A stretch of 64,000 nucleotides of DNA from Zygosaccharomyces rouxii (taxonomy: Eukaryota; Ascomycota; Saccharomycetes; Saccharomycetales; Saccharomycetaceae): assembly GCF_000026365.1 (NCBI RefSeq), contig NC_012994.1:1-64000 (forward strand), in the 5' to 3' direction. The position numbers were made by a program, and so were the translations under genes. Shown here in pieces: positions 30,607 through 41,500 of this stretch. Positions within the stretch are counted from its first letter, which is position 1. Each line of letters begins with the position of its first letter. The notes under the pieces were generated by a model, which was given only the letters and a program-made list of their open reading frames with translations, was not told where the DNA came from and searched no databases.

Positions 30607-31947
30607 ATGCAGCAAAATTGTATACAAATGAATGATTCACTAGAGTTGTACAAGAATTATCCTCAAAAAAATTTGCAAGAAAACTGCAAAAATCTGCTGG
30701 GTTATGGACCAAACTTTGTTCCAGCAGTTATTACACGAGCCAAAGGATCTTTCATCTATGCGGGTGATGAAAAAATCCTGGATTTTACTTCCGGTCAGAT
30801 GTCTACATTACTAGGACATGGTCAGCCTGAAGTTAGTGAGACAATTGCTCGACATGCTTATCAATTGGACCACTTGTACAGCGGCATGCTGTCTCCTCCG
30901 GTCTTAGAGTTGGCAGAAAAACTCACGGGACTACTGCCTGGAGGGTTAGAAAGGGCCATGTTCTTGAGCACTGGATCTGAGGCAAATGAGGCTGCTATCA
31001 AATTGGCCAAGACATATACCGGTAAGTTTGAGATTGTGGGATTATCGTTGTCTTGGCATGGGATGACAGGTGCATCGAATGCTACCACTTACCAGGATGG
31101 TCGCAAAAATCAGGGTCCGATGATTCCAGGAAATTTGGTTTTACCTGCCCCTAATACGTATAGATCTATTTTCCGCAAACCAGATGGATCCTACGATTGG
31201 GAAACAGAGATGGACTATGGATTCGGTTTGATCGATGCCGCTTCTGTGGGGTCTTTAGCCGCGGTTATTGTTGAGCCCGTTTTGAGTTCTGGTGGTATGC
31301 TTGTGCTTCCCGATGGTTATTTGAAAAGATTGAAAATGCATTGTGAGAGGAGGGGAATGCTTTTGATTGTGGATGAAGCGCAAACGGCGTTTGGGAGATG
31401 CGGTGCATTGTTTGGATTTGAAGCGCATGGTGTAGTTCCCGACATCTTGTCCCTGAGTAAAACTCTGGGGAATGGTATACCGTTATCGGCAGTTGTTACT
31501 TCGAACAAGATAGCAGACAAAACTGCTTCTGAACACTTTTTGTTCTATACTACACATGTGAACGATCCTTTACCATGTGCAGTTGGATCTAAAGTGATTG
31601 ATATTGTTATCCGTGACAATTTAGTTCAAAACTCTACAAATATGGGGGATCTTTTCAGATCTGAAATAGCACTTCTACAAAAGAAATACGATCAAATTGG
31701 AGACATTAGAGGTCGTGGGTTGATGACTGGAGTTGAAATTATTGATCCAAAAACTAAGGAGGCTGATGTAAAGTTAGCAGGTCAATTGGCTGACAAAATG
31801 ATGGAGTTAGGACTTTCTGCAAATTTGATACGTGTTCCTGCATTTGGTGGTGTCTTTAGAATAGCTCCACCGATTACCATTTCACGGGAGGAGATTATGC
31901 TAGGAGCTTCAATCTTTGCTCAAAGTTTCAAAGAAGTCCTAGGATGA
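30607..31947 (+). CDS. 2,2-dialkylglycine decarboxylase-like class III aminotransferase
   Basis: A 446-residue PLP enzyme. Landmarks: FTSGQMSTLLGHG (Q64), LDHLYSGMLSPPV, SWHGMTGAS (W150), VDEAQTAFGR (D256, Q259), the PLP lysine in LSLSKTLG (K285), TTHVNDPLP and GVFRIAPP (R418). These correspond, with an offset of 12-13, to Q52, W138, D243, Q246, K272 and R406 of the Burkholderia cepacia enzyme. The active-site Gln and Trp set it apart from ordinary omega- and GABA aminotransferases. The known reaction oxidatively decarboxylates 2,2-dialkylglycines such as 2-aminoisobutyrate and passes the amino group to pyruvate, giving a ketone, CO2 and alanine. It starts at ATG 30607; a later in-frame ATG (codon 8) is possible. 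S. cerevisiae has no counterpart that I know of, so transfer or loss is likely. Confidence 0.9.
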   Translation: MQQNCIQMNDSLELYKNYPQKNLQENCKNLLGYGPNFVPAVITRAKGSFIYAGDEKILDFTSGQMSTLLGHGQPEVSETIARHAYQLDHLYSGMLSPPVLELAEKLTGLLPGGLERAMFLSTGSEANEAAIKLAKTYTGKFEIVGLSLSWHGMTGASNATTYQDGRKNQGPMIPGNLVLPAPNTYRSIFRKPDGSYDWETEMDYGFGLIDAASVGSLAAVIVEPVLSSGGMLVLPDGYLKRLKMHCERRGMLLIVDEAQTAFGRCGALFGFEAHGVVPDILSLSKTLGNGIPLSAVVTSNKIADKTASEHFLFYTTHVNDPLPCAVGSKVIDIVIRDNLVQNSTNMGDLFRSEIALLQKKYDQIGDIRGRGLMTGVEIIDPKTKEADVKLAGQLADKMMELGLSANLIRVPAFGGVFRIAPPITISREEIMLGASIFAQSFKEVLG

Positions 31948-32249
31948 ACAGTAATTAGCAACATAATCTTTTCGTCTTGATCTTATTTATGCTATATTGT
32001 TGCGCCGTACATGATCTACGTAAAGCTTGGAGTTTTCGGGGTTTTGAAGCCGATTACTCAAATCAAAAGTGTGTAAGGACGTAAGGTGAGCATTGAGCTA
32101 CTTTAAAGCTCGCTACATCTGATACAATGAATGAATTTGAATACTTAGTGGGTTCTTTATTAATTGTTTGGCATTCAGTTTCAAAGAATTTCTCTCCTTT
32201 ACGATTATGCACCGCGATTTCAAATTAGCGAAAAAGACAAAAAGAAATG
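31948..32249. other. Intergenic stretch before tRNA-Ser
   Basis: About 300 bp, AT-rich, with no gene or repeat seen. It marks the right edge of the accessory island. Confidence 0.4.
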
Positions 32250-32349
32250 CGTCACGGACAGGATTCGAACCTGCGAAGGCATAGCCCAATGCCTAATTGC
32301 TATCTTGATTAATAGCAGGGCATCGCCTTAACCACTCGGCCACCGGGAC
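32250..32349 (-). tRNA. tRNA-Ser (anticodon GCU) with intron
   Basis: The minus strand gives a 100-nt gene with a long variable arm, as in serine tRNAs. It starts GTCCCGGTGGCCGAGTGGTT. The anticodon stem ATGCC/GGCAT frames loop CTGCTA..A, so the anticodon is GCU. An intron of about 18 nt (TTAATCAAGATAGCAATT) interrupts after position 37, the standard place. The T-arm is GGTTCGAATCC. In my folding the acceptor stem has one C-U mismatch (4-69). S. cerevisiae tRNA-Ser(GCU) also has an intron. It decodes AGC/AGU. Confidence 0.95.
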
Positions 32350-32877
32350 GTCTTCTTAGCAGATAGAGGTCTAAGTTTTCTGTTTTGTACGCCCATTCGG
32401 TACACGTGCATTTGACACCAAAAACTATCTTAGCCATGGGGTAAGGGACGTTCAAATATGACGATCATCTTAAATTATAAACAGCATGTATGTGAGGAAG
32501 AAATCTAAAATAAAAATAAGAAAAATTTACAGTTAAGAATAATTGAATAAATATTTTAAAAGGATGAAGATCAAGTCTTCATCATCAGTCTCTCTTTATC
32601 TTTTTTTTTTCCAAAATAAATAAATATCTTCATGATTTACTACATTCTCTATTTTTCTTTAGTTGTTATCAGATTCTCTCACTTTCTAATGAATCAGTCT
32701 CTGATAAAATTCTTATGATTTTTTTGTTCTTTTTCTTTTTTTGTTTCCTCTCTTGTAATTCGAATATATTTTATAAGACAAAGCATGCCATTCGTTGGAT
32801 TAGATTCATCAAAAAACGCAGTCACCTGTGGTGATGGTTGGTTGGACTGGATGGATTTTCACAAATTAAAGTGCTAC
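32350..32877. other. AT-rich 3' flank of QCR2
   Basis: There are 528 bp of T-rich/AT-rich DNA between tRNA-Ser and the QCR2 stop codon. It probably holds the QCR2 3' UTR and transcription end. No gene is seen. Confidence 0.4.
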
Positions 32878-33987
32878 TTACAATTCATCAGCGTATGGCA
32901 ATTTGGAAACATCACCAACAGCAACGTAGTTAAAGTCACCTAACTTGAAGTTCTTGATGGAGTCAAAGTTTAGTGGAGTTGGAGAAACAACGGTATCAGC
33001 TTCAATAGCGTATTGCAAAGAAACGTAATCCTTAGCAGAAGATAGATTCACACCTTGTTTCAATTGGGAAACGACGTTCTTGATGTTTGCGGAAACAGTG
33101 TCGGCATCGGCACCTTTAACGGACAATACGAATAGGCCAGTAGTGCTTTGTTTATCCAATTTAGCCTTGAAAATAGATGGAGCCAATTGGGATAGAGGAG
33201 AAGTCAAGTAGCGGGCCAAAGCTTCGTATTGAGCGAAATCTTGTTTAGACACTGGAATAGCAATGGCAGCAGCAGATTGACCAGCATGTCTAGCTCTGTT
33301 TTCCTTGTTAATAGATGTCTTTGGAGTGGCAGTGGAGACCAAGGAAGTACCAGAAGGTAAAGAGTTCAACAGAGAATCTGCGACGAATTTTTTCAAATCG
33401 CTTTCGTTAACACCTTCACCAACAATGTCGATATTTTCCTTGGTGTAAACCTTTGATGCAAATTCTTTGATATCATCTAGGGTAACCTTTTCCACACCAT
33501 CGTAATGGACTGGATTACCTAGACCGCGTCTGTAAGTAATGTTGTAAAGCAAGTCTTCAGCTCTTCTGACGGGGCAGATGTTATGCAGCTCCAAATCGTG
33601 CTTAGCGGCTGGCAAAACAGATTCTGGTAATTCATATGGTCTGAAAGAAGTTTTGTAAAGGACGTTACCCAATGCATTCACATAGTAAGGCAAATCTTCT
33701 TTCAAGAAAGTAGCAGATAGAGTAATAAATTCTCTATCAACCTTGGATTCAAATCCACCACCAAGTAATTCGGATTCTCTAACCAATCTTAGGGCTGATT
33801 TACCACTGGTGTTATGGAAATTGAAACGAGACAATAGATGTGAAATACCATCTTTGGTAGCGTAACGAGAACCACCGTGAACTTTAACGGCAAGCGATGA
33901 AACTTTGCCAGCACCATCAGTGGCACTAACGGTGTAACGTCTAGCGGCTTGCTTGGCAAATTGTAGTCTAGTAGCAGAGGAAAGCAT
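32878..33987 (-). CDS. QCR2: Ubiquinol-cytochrome c reductase core subunit 2
   Basis: A core-2 subunit of respiratory complex III in the mitochondrial inner membrane. I take the ATG at 33985-33987 ([19 protein letters not shown]), giving 369 residues against 368 in S. cerevisiae. The open frame extends 18 codons further to another ATG at 34041, which would add non-targeting sequence. The N-terminus is a typical matrix-targeting presequence rich in Arg, Ser and Ala. The rest is an M16 peptidase-type fold without the zinc-binding HXXEH, as expected for this inactive core protein. Strongly biased codons (many GTC, ACC, TCT, AAG) indicate high expression. A CCAAT box on the minus strand lies ~85 bp before the start, consistent with Hap2/3/4 control. 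Confidence 0.96.
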   Translation of the reverse strand: MLSSATRLQFAKQAARRYTVSATDGAGKVSSLAVKVHGGSRYATKDGISHLLSRFNFHNTSGKSALRLVRESELLGGGFESKVDREFITLSATFLKEDLPYYVNALGNVLYKTSFRPYELPESVLPAAKHDLELHNICPVRRAEDLLYNITYRRGLGNPVHYDGVEKVTLDDIKEFASKVYTKENIDIVGEGVNESDLKKFVADSLLNSLPSGTSLVSTATPKTSINKENRARHAGQSAAAIAIPVSKQDFAQYEALARYLTSPLSQLAPSIFKAKLDKQSTTGLFVLSVKGADADTVSANIKNVVSQLKQGVNLSSAKDYVSLQYAIEADTVVSPTPLNFDSIKNFKLGDFNYVAVGDVSKLPYADEL

Positions 33988-34681
33988 CTTTTTAAAACAG
34001 CGGCGGTACGAGGGACCTAAAGACTTCGAAGGGGGAGACAAAAGGAGAGAAGAAACAAATCGAACTGGTACAATTGGATTTCAAATAATTCAATTCAATC
34101 TCTCGTAACGGACCCACTAAATGAATTTATTACTATCTAAAGATCAAAAAGTTTATCGTTGGAACCTTTGTATATGATGCTTGTTAGATTCCCGTCTCTG
34201 AGTTTTTCCAATTTTGAAAAACTTTGCGTGCGCGCTGAGGTTTCAGGGCGTAAAAGACTGCTTGATGAGGTAAAAAAGGGAGGAATAAGACGTATAGGGC
34301 AAGTTCCCGTACGTTTGAGTCCTTATAAATCTTTCAGACTTGTAGCACGAATCTCAATCCATTAATTCCCGGCTCTTTGGGTTCAAATGGCCTACTTTAA
34401 GGTTGAATTGGCGCTCAACCAATTTTTGACAACTTATGATTGGTTCGTCTATCATGATCTCATATGGCAATCACGTGGTCCGTGTATAGCGATCTATCTG
34501 TCCAAAATCACGTGCTTCTGAGCGGTTACATACTGGATAACCAATTCAATAGTACAAATACGAATACGAATGTTGATAATATTTCTACTCGTTATGAATG
34601 TGATCTTATTTGTGTGTATATACCGTCATGCACGTCAAAACAGGGGAAAAAATAGTGAAAAAGTGCCTACCACTATGTTTC
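33988..34681. promoter_or_regulatory. Promoter of QCR2 and 3' flank of ATP7
   Basis: About 690 bp without a gene. CCAAT-box sequences on the minus strand (ATTGG near 34073 and 34438) suit a Hap-regulated respiratory gene, and TCACGTGG near 34472 is a Cbf1-type E-box. Confidence 0.4.
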
Positions 34682-35206
34682 TTACATAACAGTCAAATCG
34701 CCAAATTTCTCCTTGTAACCTGGCACATCCCATTTACCCTTCTTAACCATTTCTTCAACCTTGGCATCGATTTCTGGTCTAACCTTTGCCAAATCATCAA
34801 CAGTCAAATCATCAAATGGTCTTGCGGATTCGATGTTCTTTAGAGTCTCTTGTAGATCCTTCAATTCCTTGGCAACAAGGGTTTCGGTTTCCTTTGCGTT
34901 GTTCAAAGCTTGGGCTTCAAATGCTTCAATGGTAGATAGTTGTTTGGAAGCGTCAACGGTAACAGGTTTGAAGGCCTTGACGGATTGTTCGATTTGGTCA
35001 ACAACTGCTCTATTCTTCAAAACGGAACGGTAGTGGGAGAAATCGACATCAACTGGTTGAGCTTGCAGTTCGAATAAAACTCTTCTTGCTTCGTCATTTC
35101 TCTTTTTGAAGCCGGACAATTCGGTGGCAGTCTTACCAGTTAATTTCAAAGTGGAAATAACTTTAGCCCAGTCAAGCTTACTAGCAGCAGGTTTGGCGAG
35201 AGACAT
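34682..35206 (-). CDS. ATP7: ATP synthase peripheral stalk subunit d
   Basis: A subunit of the stator stalk of mitochondrial F1Fo-ATP synthase that links subunit b to the F1 head. It has 174 residues, the same length as S. cerevisiae Atp7. It starts MSLAKPAASKLDWAKV without a cleavable presequence, as in the family, and is mostly helical with a long charged stretch. It ends WDVPGYKEKFGDLTVM. Highly biased codons suggest strong expression. It lies next to QCR2 and PUT3; ATP7-PUT3 is the S. cerevisiae neighbourhood too (YKL016C-YKL015W). Confidence 0.97.
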   Translation of the reverse strand: MSLAKPAASKLDWAKVISTLKLTGKTATELSGFKKRNDEARRVLFELQAQPVDVDFSHYRSVLKNRAVVDQIEQSVKAFKPVTVDASKQLSTIEAFEAQALNNAKETETLVAKELKDLQETLKNIESARPFDDLTVDDLAKVRPEIDAKVEEMVKKGKWDVPGYKEKFGDLTVM

Positions 35207-35939
35207 TGGTATCTATGGATTCAATTCAATTGATTATACCCCCTTTGTAATAAGAGTTTCCCTTGCTCGTATGTCGAAGTTGATTGGGATTTGGGTTGGC
35301 CTTACCTACCTCTCGTTAATCGAGGGCATGAATTTTTTTTTTTCTTAATTTGTCTCCTGGCCAATGAACTTTCTAATAAAAAATATACAGTAGGGTAACA
35401 CATCTAGTGGTCATGTGCCCAAGAGAGGGTAACACACTTCTTTGAGATCACATGATTGATAAGCTCCGATCTTGTCCACGTGATTGCTACCAGTTTTTCC
35501 GATGCGGGAAAGTTTCAACAATAGAAGGTGATTAACGTATCGGGGGAATTGTCGTCAGTAGCGATAGAGATAATTCGCCCGAATCCTTAAACTCCGATAT
35601 CTCCAGATCGCATTCCATTTGTCCGTCAGACCATGGTACTTCCAGACACTATCCGGAGCTGGTTTCCCGAGGATTACCCGTCTCTCAGATAAGTTGTAAG
35701 GCATATCCTACCATCAAGATTTAAGCATGAGTTATCAGAAGTATTGGCATGATGGTTAAAAGAAAATGGATTAAGATTGTATTTCAATCTCTTAGCTTAT
35801 TTCGTTTATGTGATTATATATTAAACGATCGCCAAGAGTTAAAGGCTCTGTTTTCCGTTCTGCTGTATTTGTGTGTTAACAATAAGCTGTCGTTCCAGTA
35901 ATCCTGTTGTTTGAATGGCCATAGCACAACCTAACAGCG
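35207..35939. promoter_or_regulatory. Divergent promoter of ATP7 and PUT3
   Basis: It contains CCAAT sequences near 35284 (minus strand) and 35360 (plus strand), suitable for Hap-regulated ATP7, and CCACGTG (near 35476). No gene is seen. Confidence 0.4.
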
Positions 35940-38456
35940 ATGCAAAGAGAATATTTAGGAGAGGAAATTGGTGAAAAATACGATACTGGTGATGAGGATA
36001 CGCCGAGCAGTTCGGGTAGTGCAGGATACGTAAGGAAACCTCCCAGAAGGTCTACTTTAGCGTGTGTTAGATGCCGTAGAAAACATGTGAAGTGCCCCGG
36101 CGGTGACCCATGCTCGAAGTGTTCGGCTGCCAGAATTGCCTGTGAATATTTGGAGCCTAATAAGAAATTAACAGTTTCAATGAAGTATTTGCAACAACTG
36201 CAAGAAAATTTGGCTGACTTAAAAAGGGAGAATGTTAAATTACAATCGATAGTAAACACGGTGAATTCCGATGTAACAGAGTCCAAAATTAAGGAAAGAG
36301 CTACAACTAATGGAGATGAGACAGCAATTGATGCTAGCTCATATAAGGAAGTACCACTTGACGAAGGCCATGGTGCTTATGATATTGAAAAGGAGACTAC
36401 AGACGATGTGGATCCACCAGTTTCGGGTGATGAAATGGAACTCGTTTCGAATTTTGCTCAACGTAGTGGTAGATTGGTAGAATCGCGAACGGGCCAGCGG
36501 TATTTCGTTGGGTCATCTTCCATGACACTTTTCGGACTTGAAATTCAGTCTTTGTTATCAAAGTATTTATCACATAAAGGTGGGAATGAAGATGAAAATA
36601 CTTTACCTAATAATGAAGATTATAATGAAAATCCTTTATTACAGGGGCCACAGTCGAATTTGGATCAGATAGACGTTCTACAAGAAGAAGGTAATGCTTA
36701 TAAAATTGTTTTGAATAAAAACGAAGGTAATGATGATATTTCTGTTAATTTCACCCTACCATCATACTCATATGCCATATTTTTAGTTGATACTTTTATC
36801 ACTTATAATGATGGTTGCTTTTATTTCTTCAACGAAGGTATGGTAAAGCATGGATTGAAAATTGCCTACGAAGGTGGTGCATTCTACAACGATCGTACTT
36901 TGCAAACTATTTGGTTTTGTAAAGTGTTATTGATCTTTGCCATTGGTGAAATGTACTTGGGAACTTCCAATAACGTAAATGGGAATAAGATCAAGGATAC
37001 TGCTAAACTACCAGGATCGGGTTTCTTCGAAGAAGCCTCTCAGATTTTTAGTTGTCTTTTTTCCAGTGGTCGTATTGAAAGTGTCACTAAAGAAGGTGGT
37101 ATTGAAGTTATGCTTCTGTATGCGTTTTATTTACAAGTGGCAGACTGTACAGTGGCATCCTATTTTTATTTTGGTCAAGCCTTGAGAGCTTGTCTCATAT
37201 CGGGGATGCATGTAGATGCACAAAGAGATAATTTAACCAGATTCGAATTGGAACATCGAAGGAGACTTTGGTGGACTGTTTATATGTTTGAAAGAATGCT
37301 AAGTAGTAAAGCTGGTCTCCCTCTTAGCTTTACGGATAATACTATTTCTACAGAGTTACCGGGCGATTTTGATATGAGTAAACCGCCCCCCGGTTGTGAA
37401 CACTACATTTTCCCTGAAGCTGAATACATTATCAACTGTGTGAAAATCGTTCGAATCAATGCCCAAATTTTAAACAAATTATACCAGCGTCAACCAAATA
37501 CTAATATTCTTGCAGCATTAAAGAGTGTAGTCAAGCAACTTTTACAATGGAGAAATAATCTTCCCAGTTTTTTGCAAGTGGATTTTACCGAAAAACATTT
37601 GAAGATCTCACGACTCTGTGCTAATTTATTCACAGAATATTTTCAAGGTATGAATTTGGCCATCAGACCCCTTCTATTCCATTTTGCCTCCGTACAGTTG
37701 AAAAAATTTAGAGGTAGTAACACTTACATCAACTTACAAAATTACTCAAGTACAATTTCTGCGCTTCTCAATTGTTCCTTACAGGCATCAGTCAATACCA
37801 TTAGGTCACTTTGGGCGCTTATGGACCAAAACATGGTTGCGCTATTCGGGTATATGGACAGAGAATATTTGTTTACCGCCTCTTGTACCCTTGTGTTGTT
37901 TAATGCAGCTTTTGGGATTCATGAACAAACTTATGAGCATTTGGATCATGCTTTAAATATTTTCACTAAGATGAGAAACCTGGGTAATAATCCTGCTGGT
38001 CTAAGAAGGAGTCAGCTACTAACATTGATGGCTAACTTTGACTTCCATGGAATAATGAAGGATATGATTTGTGCTCATAATGACTCGTTGAAACCAGATA
38101 CACAGTACGACGCCCATAATTTTAGAAATGTTAATATCGTTTCTCAAACTATGACAGATTCTGCATCGTTGTCAGATATCATCAATGCAACTTTGGCCAA
38201 ATCATCACAAATAAATTTGACCAAGAAAGAAACCCAAATTATAGAAAAAAATAGCAATCAATTTGATCCCCTGAACACAGCCGATGATGGTGAACTGCAA
38301 GTTCTGCTTGATAAGATGACGAAAGTAAGTCAAACGGATAATAAACTTTGGAAAGAAATTTCAGATCAAGCTATGTGGTTAGGTAGTGCTATGGACCCAG
38401 CTATTGCCCCAGGGAATGAAATGGATTTTGGACAAGGAAAAGGTTCAAATTTTTAA
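35940..38456 (+). CDS. PUT3: Zn2Cys6 activator of proline utilisation
   Basis: A transcription factor that in S. cerevisiae activates PUT1/PUT2 when proline is present, binding CGG-N10-CCG sites as a dimer. It has 838 residues (S. cerevisiae 979). The binuclear zinc cluster is C42, C45, C52, C58, C61, C68 with the Put3-type CPGG..C..C spacing. The linker CEYLEPNKK and a leucine-rich coiled coil at ~80-105 (MKYLQQLQENLADLKREN) follow. A fungal-TF middle homology region (~250-650) contains RRRLWWTVYMFERML. The identity rests on the zinc cluster/linker match and on position between ATP7 and URB1, as in S. cerevisiae. Confidence 0.93.
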   Translation: MQREYLGEEIGEKYDTGDEDTPSSSGSAGYVRKPPRRSTLACVRCRRKHVKCPGGDPCSKCSAARIACEYLEPNKKLTVSMKYLQQLQENLADLKRENVKLQSIVNTVNSDVTESKIKERATTNGDETAIDASSYKEVPLDEGHGAYDIEKETTDDVDPPVSGDEMELVSNFAQRSGRLVESRTGQRYFVGSSSMTLFGLEIQSLLSKYLSHKGGNEDENTLPNNEDYNENPLLQGPQSNLDQIDVLQEEGNAYKIVLNKNEGNDDISVNFTLPSYSYAIFLVDTFITYNDGCFYFFNEGMVKHGLKIAYEGGAFYNDRTLQTIWFCKVLLIFAIGEMYLGTSNNVNGNKIKDTAKLPGSGFFEEASQIFSCLFSSGRIESVTKEGGIEVMLLYAFYLQVADCTVASYFYFGQALRACLISGMHVDAQRDNLTRFELEHRRRLWWTVYMFERMLSSKAGLPLSFTDNTISTELPGDFDMSKPPPGCEHYIFPEAEYIINCVKIVRINAQILNKLYQRQPNTNILAALKSVVKQLLQWRNNLPSFLQVDFTEKHLKISRLCANLFTEYFQGMNLAIRPLLFHFASVQLKKFRGSNTYINLQNYSSTISALLNCSLQASVNTIRSLWALMDQNMVALFGYMDREYLFTASCTLVLFNAAFGIHEQTYEHLDHALNIFTKMRNLGNNPAGLRRSQLLTLMANFDFHGIMKDMICAHNDSLKPDTQYDAHNFRNVNIVSQTMTDSASLSDIINATLAKSSQINLTKKETQIIEKNSNQFDPLNTADDGELQVLLDKMTKVSQTDNKLWKEISDQAMWLGSAMDPAIAPGNEMDFGQGKGSNF

Positions 38457-38568
38457 TTTGTATAATTACATGGTTGGAGACTATTTATTCTTTAATATTA
38501 TATGTATTATTATGCAAACTGTTTGGTTTTACGGAAGAGTTGTGATTTCTTCTCTATCCTCTTGATTC

Positions 38569-41500
38569 CTAATTTTTAATGCGCTTGGAGATGTTCTCTT
38601 GATCGTCCTCTGCCCAGAGCCTCACCCTCTTTTGTGAGTTCATAATTTCCGTATGGCCCAATAAAATTTCACTGGTGTTTACCCGATGAGTTTCCAGTAC
38701 CAATTTGTTTCTGATTAGTCTCTTATCATTCTTATTCTTGGCAATTGAACTAGCATTCCTCTTTAATTGCTGTTGTAAGAATAAGTCTTGAAGTTCCAAA
38801 GTTGAGGCAGATGCAAATCTAGTCAATAAGGTAGAACCTCCGTCTTCTAATCTTTGTACCTTATAAAAAATGCTGTCAATCATGGTGTATAACCTAGCAT
38901 TTAAATAAGGAAGATTTTTTAAATTGGACAACCATTCTAAAATGCTTCTTTGTTTCATAAAGTGAACGTCCTCATCCGTCTTAGTACCTAAATCTAGGCA
39001 TTCTAGTACCCACGCAAGCTGGCGGTAAAAATTTTCATAGCCCCTGAACTTTTCATTAGGTGTTGTAAGATCCTGCAAAAGAGGGAAGTCATTAGGCATG
39101 ATAAATGGTGAGTTCAAAACCCAACGGAAGGCCGTCTCATGAAGTAAAGATCCTGGGTTTACGAGTAGTCCAGAAAGACGTGATATGGCAAACCAAATGC
39201 AAGATGCAATCCTAAATGGTTTATCCTCCAACTTTGCCTTTTCGAAAGAAAATACGATTTTCTTTAATAGGACTGCGATAATGTGCCCATACTTGAATTG
39301 ACTATCCTCTTCCAAAGAACTCAACATTCCATATATTATTCTCAAAGAGATTTTTTGGAGATCACCACTCTCAGCTAATGATAATAGTATGATCTGGAAA
39401 ATATCCGACATCAAATACCTTTGAATCTCAAATTTATACGTTGTGGAACCATCTTCAGCAGTGGAGGAAGTGACAAGACCAGCGCCGCTCTGTAAAGACA
39501 TTAGCATCAAAAACTCAGGATCATAAATGGCACCAACTGTATTAGACAAATACACTGTATTGTCGCTGTAAAAGGAGAAAAGCGCTTCCCAATTGAATTG
39601 GCCAGGTATAATAGGTCTGTTCAGTGGGAAGTTATTAACTGTGTTAAGAATAGTGTTCTTATCCAGCGTAATAAAAGTTCCTTCCCTTTCAAGCGCAACT
39701 ATCTTTCTGCTACCATACTCACCTGCAGTTTCGTTCTCCTCTTCCAAAAGTTCCAGAGAACAAGATTCGTTTATCCAGGACGATGAAGTAATCGTTTCAA
39801 TTTCTCCAATTATCTTTAGAATCATTCGGTCTTCACAAGACATAGTTCCGCCATATAATTCAATAAGTTTTGACTGAACAATGTTGGTACTGTTCTGCTG
39901 TGGATCCATCATGAATAAGGTAAAGATTGTGGCTGCAGTTACGAAGCGCAAGAAGTTATCATTGTTTTCAACCTTCAGCGCATTTTTTTCGTTGTTTAAA
40001 ATTCCTTGCAGCATTCTAGTGCATTGTACATCTTTTCCTTTGCCGTTCATTAGAAGGTGAATCATATATTGTAACACTCTCGAATTATTGACCCAAAACC
40101 CTGTTAATATAACTTCATGCTGTGCCTGTAAATAGGTGTGATTCACTTTCGACCATATATTCACTGAAGCTGTCAATTTTTCCAGTTCTGAAAGGTATAA
40201 TGAAAAGTCTGGTGAAAGTTCAGTTGCATTGGAAAAGTATTTGGTACCATATAAAATTGTTTTGTTTAACCATGCAATCACATTTGGATCATCGTAATTG
40301 TTCACTGATCTAACGAATTTGATTACTTCTGAACTGTATTTCTCATGATAATTTGTGGTAATATGTCTCACCGCCGATAATTGTTGATTTTTTGTCAACA
40401 TCTCAGGACGAGAGCAGAATAATTTGAGGGCACCAGAGGAAATTTCCTGGCGATCCAATTTTTCGCAACAATCATTTATTACATTTTGTAAAAATTCTTG
40501 TAGTCGAGAATCATTACTTTCTGGTAAGCTGAGAGCGGCGACTAGTGCCACTTCAGTTCCTTGAATTCTGGGCAAGTAAGACAAAAGTAGATCAAAGTCA
40601 AACCATTTAGAGCGCGCGAATGTTTCAAATGCAATAGGGAATTTTTCAAGGGACTGTGCAACGAAATTCTCTGGTTGGAAATCAATTATTTTGTCTTCAG
40701 CAATAAATTTGGCCAACAATTGATCTAGATTTGAGGAAGGCACTTTCATAGCATACTCGAAAATTTTGAAAGAGACTTTTTGGTTTGGAATCTCCCACAC
40801 TTTTTGTAAAATAATGTCCAAAGATTGCGGATTGATTTGTTTATAATTTTCAAGTATAGTTGGAGCATGTATCGTTTGAAGGCAAGTGCATATAGCTGAA
40901 GCGAACATCATGGCATTCGGTTCATCACTTTGTAAAATATCCATATGGTCTTTTAACCAAGCAAAGATAAACTGTTCGAAAGCAGGGTTATTCAGATTCG
41001 ATTCATGATATAATTGAAACAGTGCTTGGGAAGCGAAATACGACTTCATATTCTCATTATCCAAATAGCCTGATACTGGTAATAAATTCTTTATTACTTC
41101 GGGACTTATTAAACGGAATGAAACATTCGAATTTGAAAAATTTGCCAGCTTAGCTAATAAAGTATCTGTTACTTCTTTGAACATTCCATTGAAGGTGATA
41201 GCCCTGTCGCGGACCAAGTTTTGAAGTCTCCAAATTAACCCCACAGCGTCTAGTTCATTTACAGGATAACGGACAACTTTGGTCAATTTACTATACGGTG
41301 TGATTGTGATATGTTGGAAGAATGAAGCGCCTTGAAAGTTTGCCAATTTGAACGATTCATCTGAACACAGCTTCTTAGTCTTGGTTTCATAATTTTCGAA
41401 AGTAAGATAAATATCCAAATACTCCTTAGGCACTCCAACAAAACTCTCAGCTAGTCTTCTAATACCTTCCGCAGACTCGCCACATATTATAAAGGTTCTC

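Noticed and set aside
34470..35490. CACGTG-type elements considered as centromere CDEI
   Set aside because: No ~80-bp AT-rich CDEII and no CCGAA-type CDEIII follows at the right distance.
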